Of a stretch of 21,697 nt of DNA, positions 13,110 through 20,151 are shown piece by piece. The DNA comes from Rhodospirillum sp. UBA1311 (GTDB lineage: Bacteria; Pseudomonadota; Alphaproteobacteria; Rhodospirillales; Rhodospirillaceae): positions 1,820 through 23,516 of the forward strand of contig DBTR01000006.1 in NCBI GenBank assembly GCA_002307145.1, read 5' to 3'. The notes beneath the pieces are model-generated. The model was not told the origin of the DNA. It searched no databases and was given only the letters and a program-made list of their open reading frames with translations. Position 1 is the stretch's first letter. The number at the start of each line of letters is the position of its first letter. A program made the translations under genes and the position numbers.

Positions 13110-14371
13110 TATCGTTTCGCTGCGATCAGGGTGTCGTACATGTCGCTCACCGTGCTGATGATCTCGGAGGCGGCCGAATAGGCCTGCTGCGCGACGATCA
13201 GCGACGAGAACTCGGTGGCGGTGTCGGTGGTCGAGGATTCGAGCTCGCCCGACATGATCGCGCCGGTGGAGCCCGAGTCCGCCTCGGTGAGGTTGGCGGC
13301 GCCGGATTCGATGCTCGCGGCCCAGACCGTCCCGGTCTTGGCTTCGAGGCCGTTGGCGTTGGCGAAGGTGGCGAGCGGCACCTTGTAGATCGCGTAGCTG
13401 ATGCCGTTGTCGAAGTTGGCGTAGACGGTGCCGTCCTCGTCGATGTCCACCGAGGTGAACTCGCCGTAGATCACGCCGTCCTGGGTGATTTCGTCCACCG
13501 AGATCGCCGGGTCGTCGCCCGAATCCGAACTGGCGTACTGCGACAGCCCGTCCGTGGTGCCGACGGTGCCGACATCGTAGGCGATGCTGCTGTCCGCCGC
13601 TCCGGAGGTCCATCCGGTGACCGCGACGGTGATTGCGTCGGTCGGGGTCAGGAGGGTGCCGTCGGTGTCGAAGGTGATCGCCGTCGAGCTGAGCGTGAGG
13701 CTCGCCGCCTCGGTGGTGTCGGCGAGCGCGGCGCCCACCGTCCATTCGTTGGCGGCTGTCTTGGTGTAGGTGAACGTGACCGTGTGGGCGACGCCGAGGC
13801 TGTCGTAGATTTCGGCATCGACGGTGAATGCGTCGCCGACTTCGGCTTCGGCGGGCAGGGTCGCCTGGATCGACATCTCGGTGGTGGCCGAGGCCGCGCC
13901 CGAATAATCGTTGACGTTGATCGCTTCGAGGCCGGAAGCGCTGGTCGACGAGGTGATGTTGCCGTCGCGGTCGGTCGGATACCCCTGGAGATACCAACCC
14001 GAGCTGTTGACCAGGTAACCGTCGTCGTCGGTCGAGAAGTCGCCGGCGCGGGTGTAGTAGAAAATGTCGCTGTTCGCGCTGTCGGCGACGACGAAGAAGC
14101 CGTTGCCGTCGATGCCGAGGTCGGTCGAGCTTTCGGTGCCGACCAGCGTGCCCTGAGTCAGCAGGCTCTGGCTGGGATCGACGGTGACGCCCGCGCCGGT
14201 GAAGTTGGAATACGACCCCGACCCCGACACCATCGTCGCGAACGACGCGGTGGTGCACTTGTAGCCGGTGGTGCTGGAGTTCGCGAGGTTGTTCGAAATG
14301 TTGGACACCGCTGCCGACTGGGACAGCAGGGCCGACACTGCGATGTTCATGGAACTGGCCAAGGCGCTCAT
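13109..14371 (-). CDS. flgE: Flagellar hook protein FlgE
   Basis: This 420-aa protein is FlgE, the hook subunit. The N-terminal SNISNNLANSSTTGYK is the rod/hook signature, GIDGNGFFVV at about residue 86 is the conserved beta-strand motif of hook-basal-body proteins, and the C-terminal EFSSLIVAQQAYSAASEIISTVSDMYDTLIAAKR is the matching D0 helix. The middle includes a FlgD/FlgE-type domain with SLGVAHTVTFTYTKT. Residue 39 is cysteine (GYKC) where most FlgE proteins have alanine, valine or threonine. The start has a GGAGG ribosome binding site, and the gene lies 31 bp after flgD. It is translationally coupled to the small downstream gene. Like its neighbours it is acidic and lysine-poor. Confidence 0.94.
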   Translation of the reverse strand: MSALASSMNIAVSALLSQSAAVSNISNNLANSSTTGYKCTTASFATMVSGSGSYSNFTGAGVTVDPSQSLLTQGTLVGTESSTDLGIDGNGFFVVADSANSDIFYYTRAGDFSTDDDGYLVNSSGWYLQGYPTDRDGNITSSTSASGLEAINVNDYSGAASATTEMSIQATLPAEAEVGDAFTVDAEIYDSLGVAHTVTFTYTKTAANEWTVGAALADTTEAASLTLSSTAITFDTDGTLLTPTDAITVAVTGWTSGAADSSIAYDVGTVGTTDGLSQYASSDSGDDPAISVDEITQDGVIYGEFTSVDIDEDGTVYANFDNGISYAIYKVPLATFANANGLEAKTGTVWAASIESGAANLTEADSGSTGAIMSGELESSTTDTATEFSSLIVAQQAYSAASEIISTVSDMYDTLIAAKR

Positions 14372-14402
14372 GTTTCGAGCCTCCGCATGAAAGACGTTGG
14401 GG

Positions 14403-15080
14403 TTACGAATCGCTGGCGGAGGTCGCCGAGACGATATTGCTGAGGGAAACGGTGGCGCCGTTGGTCATGATCAACTGCGCGGTGCCGTCGGACCAATCCA
14501 CCTGCTTGACCACGCTGGTGGTGGACGGGCTGATCGAGACGTCCTCGCCGTCGCTATCGGTTCCGACGAACTGCAGCGAATAGTCGCCGTCGTCGGCGGT
14601 GCTGCCGTCGGTCTGGGTGCCGTCCCAGGTGAAGGTGTAGGTGCCGGACGTGGTGTCCACGGACTTCGAGTAGACGACGTTGCCATCCGAATCGAGGACC
14701 TGGGCGGTGAGGCTCTCGGTGTCGTCGGGGACATCGTAGGACCACGACAGGGTGTCGCCGTCGGTGAAGGCGAGATCGTCGGCGGTGTAGGTGACCTCCA
14801 TTCCGACCAGCGCGAGCGCCACCGAGGCGCTCTCGTTGTTGGTCGCGAGCACCAGGTTCTCAAGATACGAGTTCGAGAGGATCTGCTGCTCGACCTGCGC
14901 GTAGTTGACCAGTTGGCTGGTCATCTCGTCGGTGTCGGTCGGATCTAGCGGGTTCTGGTTTTGCAGCTGCGCGGTCAGGACGCTCAGGAACAGCTCGTAA
15001 TTTTCAGAGAGGGATTCGACCGAGCTGGCTGTCGTCGAAGACAGGCCGCTGGTGCTTGTCGTGCTGCTGACTGTCGTCAT
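14403..15080 (-). CDS. flgD: Flagellar hook assembly (hook cap) protein FlgD
   Basis: The 225-aa protein is FlgD, the scaffold that caps the growing hook. The conserved N-terminal part reads ELFLSVLTAQLQNQNPLDP followed by MTSQLVNYAQVEQQILSN, the FlgD signature. The C-terminal half carries the FlgD Ig-like domain (TFTWDGTQTDGSTADDGDYSL). I chose the ATG at 15080, preceded by GGGAGAG; a longer frame reaching 15155 adds 25 residues unlike FlgD. It is the first gene of the minus-strand operon and is transcribed from the spacer shared with flagellin. No fliK is adjacent, so hook-length control must be encoded elsewhere. Confidence 0.92.
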   Translation of the reverse strand: MTTVSSTTSTSGLSSTTASSVESLSENYELFLSVLTAQLQNQNPLDPTDTDEMTSQLVNYAQVEQQILSNSYLENLVLATNNESASVALALVGMEVTYTADDLAFTDGDTLSWSYDVPDDTESLTAQVLDSDGNVVYSKSVDTTSGTYTFTWDGTQTDGSTADDGDYSLQFVGTDSDGEDVSISPSTTSVVKQVDWSDGTAQLIMTNGATVSLSNIVSATSASDS

Positions 15081-15155
15081 TTCCGGGCTCTCCCACGCAA
15101 TCGCGCCTCGGACGAGATCGTCCTTGCTTGAGCGAGAAACGGGGCGAGCGGCCAA

Positions 15156-15207
15156 ACACTGGCGAAAAAAAACGCCGGAAAAAATTTGGCGGTCGGTGCG
15201 CCAGTGT
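15156..15207. promoter_or_regulatory. Inverted repeat and A-tracts in the flgD/fliC divergent spacer
   Basis: ACACTGGCG (15156-15164) and CGCCAGTGT (15199-15207) form a perfect 9-bp inverted repeat with centres about 43 bp apart. Between them are GGCG-A8-CGCC (15161-15176), itself palindromic, and an AAAAAATTT tract, which suggests curved DNA. It lies 76 bp upstream of the flgD start and 112 bp upstream of fliC, a plausible place for a regulator acting on both operons. Confidence 0.5.
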
Positions 15208-15262
15208 CGGGAAGGTGGGCCCGTATAGGCGGTGTAGGCGGTAGTCGGAGCGGTACTCGCCC

Positions 15263-15276
15263 GGCACGTCAGCAGC
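15263..15276 (+). promoter_or_regulatory. Candidate sigma-54-type (-24/-12) promoter for flagellin
   Basis: CGGCACG-TCAG-CAGC fits the GG-N10-GC spacing of sigma-54 promoters and matches six of seven bases of the -24 block TGGCACG, but only GC of the -12 block TTGC. It would place the transcript start near 15288, giving a leader of about 32 nt with AAGGAGA before the ATG. On the other strand TGGC (15203-15200) with GC (15190-15189) gives a weaker GG-N10-GC match for flgD. Sigma-54 control of late flagellar genes is known in alphaproteobacteria. Confidence 0.35.
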
Positions 15277-15319
15277 GGAGCCCGAATGGCTCCGTCGAGA
15301 TCAACGAAGGAGATATCTC

Positions 15320-16132
15320 ATGCCTGTCATCACCACGAACACGTCGGCGAATTCCGCGCTGCGTTACCTCAATATCAACTCCGACGAGCAGTCGAGCGCC
15401 CTCAACAAGGTGGCGTCCGGCTCGCGCATCACCCGCGCTTCCGACGACGCCGCCGGCCTCGCGGTCGCGACCAAGCTGCAATCCGACGTGGCCGTGCTCG
15501 GCCAGGCCTCGACCAACGCCTCGCATGCGGTGTCGGTCCTGGAAACCGCCGACGGTGGCCTGTCGTCGGTTTCCGACGTTCTCGAACGTATGAAGGTTCT
15601 GTGCGCCGAGGCGATCTCGGGTGCGGTCGGTTCCGACGAGCTGACCTACATCCAGTCGGAATTCGACGCGCTTTCGACGGAAATCAGCACCATCAACACC
15701 ACCACGACGTTCAACAGCACGTCGCTGCTTGATGGCTCCTACAACAAGGATTTCCTCGTCGGCACGGCTTCCACCGACGTGATTTCGGTCGATCTCAGCA
15801 CGGTCGACCTGACCACGATCCAGACGGCGGTTGCTGCTGGCGACGTCACCACCGACGCGGCGGGCGCTCTTGACTTGGTCAACGCGGCGATCGATTCGGT
15901 CGCGGCGGCGCGGGCCACCGTCGGTGCGGCGGAATCGACCTTCAACTACCACTCGACCCAGATCACTTCGTCGGAAGAAAACCTCGACGCCGCCCAGTCC
16001 GCGATCATGGACGCCGACGTTGCCGAGGCGCAGTCCGAGTTCTCCTCCGCCCAGGTGAAGACCAACGCCGCAATCGCGGCCCTGGCGTCGGCCAACTCGA
16101 TGCCGCAGCAGCTCCTGTCGCTGTTGCAGTAA
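15320..16132 (+). CDS. fliC: Flagellin (filament subunit), short form
   Basis: At 270 aa this is a compact flagellin made of the conserved D0/D1 halves with almost no variable middle domain. The N-terminus has TNTSANSALRYLNIN, LNKVASGSRITRASDDAAGLA and LETADGGLSSVSDVLERM. The C-terminus has AAESTFNYHSTQITSSEENLDAA, then MDADVAEAQSEFSSAQVKTNA and the terminal QQLLSLLQ. This core is what assembles and, in other species, TLR5-type recognition concerns D1; alphaproteobacterial flagellins usually differ there. Residue 95 is cysteine (KVLCAE), rare in flagellins. A strong ribosome binding site AAGGAGA (15307-15313) precedes it, consistent with high expression. It heads a fliC-fliD-fliS operon. Confidence 0.95.
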   Translation: MPVITTNTSANSALRYLNINSDEQSSALNKVASGSRITRASDDAAGLAVATKLQSDVAVLGQASTNASHAVSVLETADGGLSSVSDVLERMKVLCAEAISGAVGSDELTYIQSEFDALSTEISTINTTTTFNSTSLLDGSYNKDFLVGTASTDVISVDLSTVDLTTIQTAVAAGDVTTDAAGALDLVNAAIDSVAAARATVGAAESTFNYHSTQITSSEENLDAAQSAIMDADVAEAQSEFSSAQVKTNAAIAALASANSMPQQLLSLLQ

Positions 16133-16140
16133 TCCGCTAA

Positions 16141-16170
16141 CCGCGCTCTTCGCCCCGGCGAAGAGCGCGG
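16141..16170 (+). terminator. Strong hairpin after fliC
   Basis: A perfect palindrome, CCGCGCTCTTCGCC with its complement over 30 bp, begins eight bases after the fliC stop. Only a weak T-run (ACTTTCC) follows, so it probably reduces read-through into fliD and stabilises the flagellin mRNA rather than ending all transcription. Confidence 0.75.
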
Positions 16171-16200
16171 ACTTTCCTTCAGGCTGCGGAGAGTGGCGCG

Positions 16201-17880
16201 ATGTCGACGACCGTGACGAGTGCGAGTGGGACCACCTACATCAGCGGGTCGGGGACGTCGGATTTCGATTCGTCCGCGCTGATCGAGGCGGCGGTCGAGG
16301 CCAAGATGGCCGGCGCGTATTTGATCGACGACCAGATCGACGTTCTTGATACCCAGGTGACGGCGTGGGAGGAAATGCTCTCCGATCTCACCGCGATTTC
16401 GGACGCGGCGGAAACCCTTTCGTCCCAGGCCGACGAATCGGTGTTCGACGACCGTGCCGCGTATCTTTCGTCGTCGACGGTTTCCGATCCCGACGACGTG
16501 ATCGCTGCGACCGTCGATTCCAGCGCCGCGCTCGGGATCTACACCATCGAGGTGATCAGCCTCGCCACCAGCCACAAGGTCGCCACCGCCGACGAGATCG
16601 CGGATTCGACCAGTGCGATGGGACTGTCGGGAACGTTTTCGCTCAACGAAGAAGACGGAACGGCGACCGATATTACGATCACCGAGGACATGTCCCTTGA
16701 GGACATCGCCGAGGCGATCAACGACGTCAGTGGCACGACCGGCGTCACCGCCACGCTGATGAAGTCGAGCGACGACGGCTACACCCTGGTCCTCGCCTCT
16801 GCCGACACCGGGCAGAGCATCACCGCGACCGATTCCGATGGGTCGGTGCTGGAGAGCCTCGGGATTCTCTCCTCGGACGGCAGCTTCGCCGACGAGCTCC
16901 AGGCTGCCTCGGATGCCGAGATCACCATCGACGGCGTGACCATCACCAGTTCGTCCAACGATATCGAGGACGTCCTGCCCGGCGTTTCGCTCAGTCTCTA
17001 CGACGACAGCGCAGGCGGCACGATCACGCTCGAAGTCGGCCAGGACCTGGATTCCGTGGCGGATGCGATCACCGCCCTGGTCGACGCCTACAACACCTAT
17101 CGCGAGTTTGCCGTCCTCAACCAGACCACCGACGAGGATGGTGCGGTGGACGACGCCGTGCTGTTCGGCGACAGCACCCTGCGCTCGGCGAATTCCGCGC
17201 TCTACAGCGTTCTCAGCATGACGATCGAGGTCGACGGCACGACCTACACCATGGCCGACCTCGGCTTCAGCTACGACGACGACAACTACCTTGAGGTTGA
17301 CGACGATGTTTTGGAGGAGATGCTGATCCAGCACCCGGACGTGGTGCAGGCGCTCTTCGAGCAGAGCGTGACATCGAGTTCGAGCACGCTCTACGTCGCC
17401 GAGACCCCCGGCGACCTCTCCGCGGGCGACTACACGGTCTCGATCGAGGTCGACAGCGACGGCAACATCACCTCGGCGTCGATCAACGGGACCGCGCTGG
17501 AGGTGAGCAACAAGACCCTCTCCGGCGCCGACGGCACCGCCTACGAAGGCATGCGCCTGGTCTACACCGGCGGCAGCGCGGCGGCGGGCACCACTGCCAC
17601 GGTCACCCTGACCGTCGAAGCTGGCCTCGGCGACCAGATGGTCGCGGCGCTTGAGAACTACGTCGATACCGACGACGGCGTGATCCAGAACCGCATCGAT
17701 TCCCTGAGCGACACCATCGACGACAAACAGGAACGCCGGGACCGCATCGCCGAGCAGGCCGAGGACTACGAAACCTACCTCACCGAATATTACGCCCGCA
17801 TCGAAACCGCGATGGAAGAGGCCGCCACCAACCTCGCGCTGGTCAAGGCGCTGTTCAACACCGACGACGACGACAGTTGA
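16201..17880 (+). CDS. fliD: Flagellar filament cap protein FliD (HAP2)
   Basis: This 559-aa protein is FliD, the cap that folds exported flagellin at the filament tip. The N-terminal coiled region (about 20-115, with SSALIEAAVEAKMAGAYLIDD and VTAWEEMLSDLTAISDAAETL) is the FliD_N domain. The C-terminal part (about 245-545) contains EITIDGVTITSSSNDIEDVLPGVSL in two blocks, then LVDAYNTYREF, and ends with a helix that has YYARIETAMEEAATNLALVKALF. Length is normal or slightly long. It is very acidic, has about six lysines and no cysteine. GGAGAG precedes the ATG. It lies 68 bp after fliC, with a hairpin between, and 29 bp before fliS. Confidence 0.93.
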   Translation: MSTTVTSASGTTYISGSGTSDFDSSALIEAAVEAKMAGAYLIDDQIDVLDTQVTAWEEMLSDLTAISDAAETLSSQADESVFDDRAAYLSSSTVSDPDDVIAATVDSSAALGIYTIEVISLATSHKVATADEIADSTSAMGLSGTFSLNEEDGTATDITITEDMSLEDIAEAINDVSGTTGVTATLMKSSDDGYTLVLASADTGQSITATDSDGSVLESLGILSSDGSFADELQAASDAEITIDGVTITSSSNDIEDVLPGVSLSLYDDSAGGTITLEVGQDLDSVADAITALVDAYNTYREFAVLNQTTDEDGAVDDAVLFGDSTLRSANSALYSVLSMTIEVDGTTYTMADLGFSYDDDNYLEVDDDVLEEMLIQHPDVVQALFEQSVTSSSSTLYVAETPGDLSAGDYTVSIEVDSDGNITSASINGTALEVSNKTLSGADGTAYEGMRLVYTGGSAAAGTTATVTLTVEAGLGDQMVAALENYVDTDDGVIQNRIDSLSDTIDDKQERRDRIAEQAEDYETYLTEYYARIETAMEEAATNLALVKALFNTDDDDS

Positions 17881-17909
17881 TTTCTCACACATCCCAGAAG
17901 GGGGTTTTC

Positions 17910-18335
17910 ATGAGCCAGAACATTCACGAATTGGGGGCCAAGGCCTATGGCGCGGCGCGCCGTACCCAGACACCGCTCCGGGTGATCGTCGAACTCTACG
18001 ACGCGATGCTGTGCTCGGTTGCCCATGCCAAGCAGGCGAAGCTCGAAGGCGAGCCCGAGAGCGAGTTCAACGCGGTGGAGAAGGCCAGCAAGATCATCCA
18101 GAGCCTCGACAGCGCGCTCAACGACGAGCCGCGCGCCAAGCCGATTGCCGACACCCTGCATGGTTACTATAAAACCACCATGGTCCAACTCCATCGCGCC
18201 AAGCAGGCGAAGTCGCCGGATGCCGAGCTCCGCTATGCCAGCGTGCAGCGCCAGATCCTGGCGATGCGCGAGGCGTTCGCGGGTATTGCGGGAGTTCCCT
18301 CGCTGGTCGCGCGTCGGGCGGAAAAATCTGCCTAG
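17910..18335 (+). CDS. fliS: Flagellin export chaperone FliS
   Basis: The 141-aa protein is FliS, the cytoplasmic chaperone that binds the C-terminus of flagellin and prevents early assembly. The N-terminal GAKAYGAARRTQTPLRVIVELYDAML is the conserved FliS region (AY...TA/Q-P..L...LYD..L). Helices follow, with a FNAVEKASKIIQSLDSALN segment. The ATG at 17910 follows AGAAGGGGG; a TTG-initiated extension back to 17877 overlaps fliD and is not conserved. It sits directly after fliD, the usual order. A 7-bp hairpin encloses its stop codon (18326-18347). Confidence 0.9.
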   Translation: MSQNIHELGAKAYGAARRTQTPLRVIVELYDAMLCSVAHAKQAKLEGEPESEFNAVEKASKIIQSLDSALNDEPRAKPIADTLHGYYKTTMVQLHRAKQAKSPDAELRYASVQRQILAMREAFAGIAGVPSLVARRAEKSA

Positions 18336-18353
18336 TTATAGGCAGATACTGCC
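18326..18353 (+). other. Two mutually exclusive hairpins at the fliS stop codon
   Basis: ATCTGCC (18326-18332) pairs with GGCAGAT (18341-18347), placing the TAG stop in the loop. Alternatively GGCAG (18341-18345) pairs with CTGCC (18349-18353). No T-run follows, so it is not a classic terminator. It is the only candidate structure separating the flagellar operon from the sigma-factor gene. Confidence 0.4.
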
Positions 18354-18434
18354 GAGTGACGTGGCGCACTGCAGTTGTTAAAACACAATGATACTCGGGT
18401 GGCCCCTTTGGGTGGATTTACCAGAACCGCAGAC

Positions 18435-18442
18435 GCCGATAA
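18435..18442 (+). promoter_or_regulatory. Sequence matching the sigma-28 -10 box (GCCGATAA)
   Basis: GCCGATAA is an exact copy of the enterobacterial flagellar sigma-28 -10 box, 22 bp before the chosen start of the sigma-factor gene. No good TAAA -35 box is found at the right distance, and an 8-base match in 22 kb can arise by chance. Confidence 0.2.
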
Positions 18443-18464
18443 TCGTCATGCCACGGAGACGTGG

Positions 18465-19031
18465 GTGGACACGCTCGCCGAGACCCGACAAACCGCTGTG
18501 ACCTCGGAGGATATCACCGACGAGGCCTTGATGCTTCGTGTGCAGGGCGGCGACAAGGATGCATTCCGCCTTCTCGTCGGCCGGCACATCGACCGCATCG
18601 TCGGAACCTCGCGCCGCATCGTCGGCGCGGCGGACGCCGAGGACGTGGCGCAGGACGTGTTCCTGCGCGTCTGGACCGCCCGGGCCCAATGGGCGCCGGG
18701 CCAGGCGCGGTTCCGCACCTGGCTCTACCGGGTCGCGGTCAACCGCTGCATCGACCACACCCGCCGCGCCCGGCCCGCCTCGATCGACGACGTTCCCGAA
18801 ATCGAAGACGACGCTCCGGGCCCGCTCGACGCTTGCGAGCGCAACGAGGATGCGAATCGTCTGCACTCCGCCATGGAGCATCTGTCGGAACAGCAACGCA
18901 CCGCCATCACCCTTTACTATCACGAAAGTTTGACGGCGGCTGAAGTTGCGGAGATTATGGGCCTGCGGTTGAATGCCGTGGAGTCCCTCCTGAAGAGAGG
19001 GCGGCAAAAGCTGAGAACAGTGCTTAAATAA
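18465..19031 (+). CDS. ECF-type RNA polymerase sigma factor
   Basis: This 188-aa protein has the two domains of an ECF sigma factor. Region 2 spans residues 20-101, including DEALMLRVQGGDKDAF, DAEDVAQDVFLRVW and FRTWLYRVAVNRCIDHTRR. Region 4 spans about 134-188, with LSEQQRTAITLYYHESLTAAEVAEIMG and a helix-turn-helix ending in VESLLKRGRQKLRT. It redirects RNA polymerase to a specific regulon. I chose the GTG at 18465 because GGAG (18455-18458) precedes it at six bases. A longer frame from TTG 18375 adds 30 non-conserved residues without a ribosome binding site. It is followed at 33 bp by a single-TM protein and then a periplasmic sensor, so it is likely held inactive at the membrane. It is not FliA (sigma-28), although it follows the flagellar operon. 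Confidence 0.92.
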   Translation: MDTLAETRQTAVTSEDITDEALMLRVQGGDKDAFRLLVGRHIDRIVGTSRRIVGAADAEDVAQDVFLRVWTARAQWAPGQARFRTWLYRVAVNRCIDHTRRARPASIDDVPEIEDDAPGPLDACERNEDANRLHSAMEHLSEQQRTAITLYYHESLTAAEVAEIMGLRLNAVESLLKRGRQKLRTVLK

Positions 19032-19064
19032 GAGTCCACAGGACGTGGACAATCTGGAGGGATC

Positions 19065-19523
19065 ATGACGCCCGAAGAATTCACGGCGTTGCTCGATACC
19101 TACGGTGCCGATCTGACGCGGTGGCCGCATGCTCACCGCCGGAGCGCGCAACGGTTGCTGGAAGTCTCGGAATGGGCGCGCAATGCGTTCGCCGACGCGC
19201 AGATGCTGGACTCGGTGCTGAGGATTCGCGAGCCCGGGCTTTCCGACGCGCGGCGGCGGCGGCTCACGGATTCGATCCTCGACAATCTCCCCGACGAACC
19301 GGCCACCCGGCGCGTGGCGCGCGAGCCCGAGGCGGCGGCGCGGCGTAGCGATACGGGCTTTGGTGCGGCGATCCTGCGGCCGTTGACGCCGTTGTGGGTC
19401 GCATGCCTCAGTTTTGGCATGATTGTCGGGGTTATTCTCACCCTCGGCCATTCCCCCGCCCCCGCGACCGAGGCAGCCGAAGCTGGCTGGGTGGAACATT
19501 TGGCGGTATACGGCGGGCTCTGA
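19065..19523 (+). CDS. Single-TM protein, putative anti-sigma factor
   Basis: The 152-aa protein has a long Arg-rich cytoplasmic N-terminal part (1-105, starting TPEEFTALLDTYGADLTRWP), one membrane helix (about 108-128, WVACLSFGMIVGVILTL) and a short outer tail. There is no signal peptide, so the N-terminus should be inside. Topology, size and position directly after the ECF sigma gene and before a periplasmic sensor correspond to CnrY in the CnrYXH system, although I see no sequence match to CnrY or to a zinc-finger (ZAS) anti-sigma domain: there is no HxxxCxxC. The LLDxYGADLxRWP motif recurs, from memory, in alphaproteobacterial proteins next to ECF genes. Function is inferred from context. 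A ribosome binding site GGAGG (19056-19060) precedes the ATG. Confidence 0.7.
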   Translation: MTPEEFTALLDTYGADLTRWPHAHRRSAQRLLEVSEWARNAFADAQMLDSVLRIREPGLSDARRRRLTDSILDNLPDEPATRRVAREPEAAARRSDTGFGAAILRPLTPLWVACLSFGMIVGVILTLGHSPAPATEAAEAGWVEHLAVYGGL

Positions 19524-19543
19524 GCCTTGCCGATGAGGTGATA

Positions 19544-20020
19544 ATGAAGCGTTGGTTGATCGGTTCGCTCGCGTGCAATCTGCTTTTGCTCGGGATTGGC
19601 GCGGGCTTTCTCGTCGGCGGTTTCCTGCGGCCTGGGCCGTTGCCGCCGCTCGGGCCCCGGCCGGGAATCCAGCGTGATCTGATGAGCGCGGTGGAAAACG
19701 GCCTCACCGGGCCGGAACGCGAGCAGGCGATGGAAATCGTGCGCCGCAACTCCGACGACTTCGCCAAGCCGCCGCCGGGTCCGCGCCCCGACGAACTCCT
19801 CGCCCGCTTCGTCGCTGGCGACGTGCCGAAGCTTCAGGATTTCCTCGATCCCGGGTTCGAGCAGCGCCGCCGCCGCGAGGCCGAAAACCTGCGCAAGATC
19901 TTCGCCGAACTCGCCGACATTCTTGAGGAGCCGGAGCGCAAGGCTCTTGCCGATGCGCTCCAGAAACGGGTCGATACCGTCCGCGCCTGCCTCGATGCAG
20001 GCGCGATGCCGCCGCGCTGA
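19544..20020 (+). CDS. Periplasmic sensor-like protein (Spy/CpxP/CnrX type)
   Basis: This 158-aa protein has an N-terminal signal anchor (about 4-27) and a periplasmic part made of helices with LTGPEREQAMEIVRRN and an EAENLRKIFAELADILEEPERKAL repeat-like segment split by a Pro/Arg linker. This pattern belongs to the family called periplasmic heavy-metal sensor, related to CpxP, Spy and CnrX. The periplasmic part has no histidine, whereas CnrX binds Ni/Co through three histidines, a glutamate and a methionine, so the family name should not be taken as evidence of metal sensing. One cysteine lies near the C-terminus (VRACLD). It is 20 bp after the putative anti-sigma gene, in the same operon. 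The ATG at 19544 follows GAGG and gives the expected anchor; longer in-frame starts overlap the previous gene. Confidence 0.72.
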   Translation: MKRWLIGSLACNLLLLGIGAGFLVGGFLRPGPLPPLGPRPGIQRDLMSAVENGLTGPEREQAMEIVRRNSDDFAKPPPGPRPDELLARFVAGDVPKLQDFLDPGFEQRRRREAENLRKIFAELADILEEPERKALADALQKRVDTVRACLDAGAMPPR

Positions 20021-20028
20021 TTTCCGCG

Positions 20029-20076
20029 ACAGTTTGATACAGTTTTCCGGGGCTTACGGCATGCGCGCGCGACAAA
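20029..20076 (+). promoter_or_regulatory. Shared regulatory element, copy B (before the macA-like gene)
   Basis: Direct repeats ACAGTTT (20029-20035) and ACAGTTT (20039-20045) at a 10-bp period, separated by GAT, are followed by CCGGG, CGGCAT and GACA (20071-20074). Spacing is the same as in copy A at 8511-8558. It lies just after the sensor gene and about 75 bp before the macA-like start. It is a likely operator/promoter for the efflux genes. Confidence 0.62.
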
Positions 20077-20151
20077 TGCGGCGTAGTCTCTCGATATGTC
20101 CGGCGCGGCTCTGCCGCCTTGGCTTCAGTCGAGACGGGAAAGGAGCGCCCG

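Noticed and set aside
13110..14258. The upper part of a 468-codon minus-strand frame overlapping flgE
   Set aside because: Out of frame with flgE and of low complexity (His/Arg-rich). Only its last 85 codons, starting at the TAATG overlap, look like a gene.
15320..16132. Truncated flagellin pseudogene
   Set aside because: Both conserved ends and the terminal QQLLSLLQ are intact, and the 270-residue length is normal for flagellins without outer domains.
18435..18442. A true sigma-28 promoter before the ECF gene
   Set aside because: Only the -10 box matches; without a -35 box, an 8-bp match in both strands of a 22-kb window is close to chance, so it is kept only as a low-confidence site.
18375..18464. 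TTG-initiated extension of the ECF sigma factor
   Set aside because: No ribosome binding site before the TTG; the GTG at 18465 has GGAG at ideal spacing and gives a normal family length.
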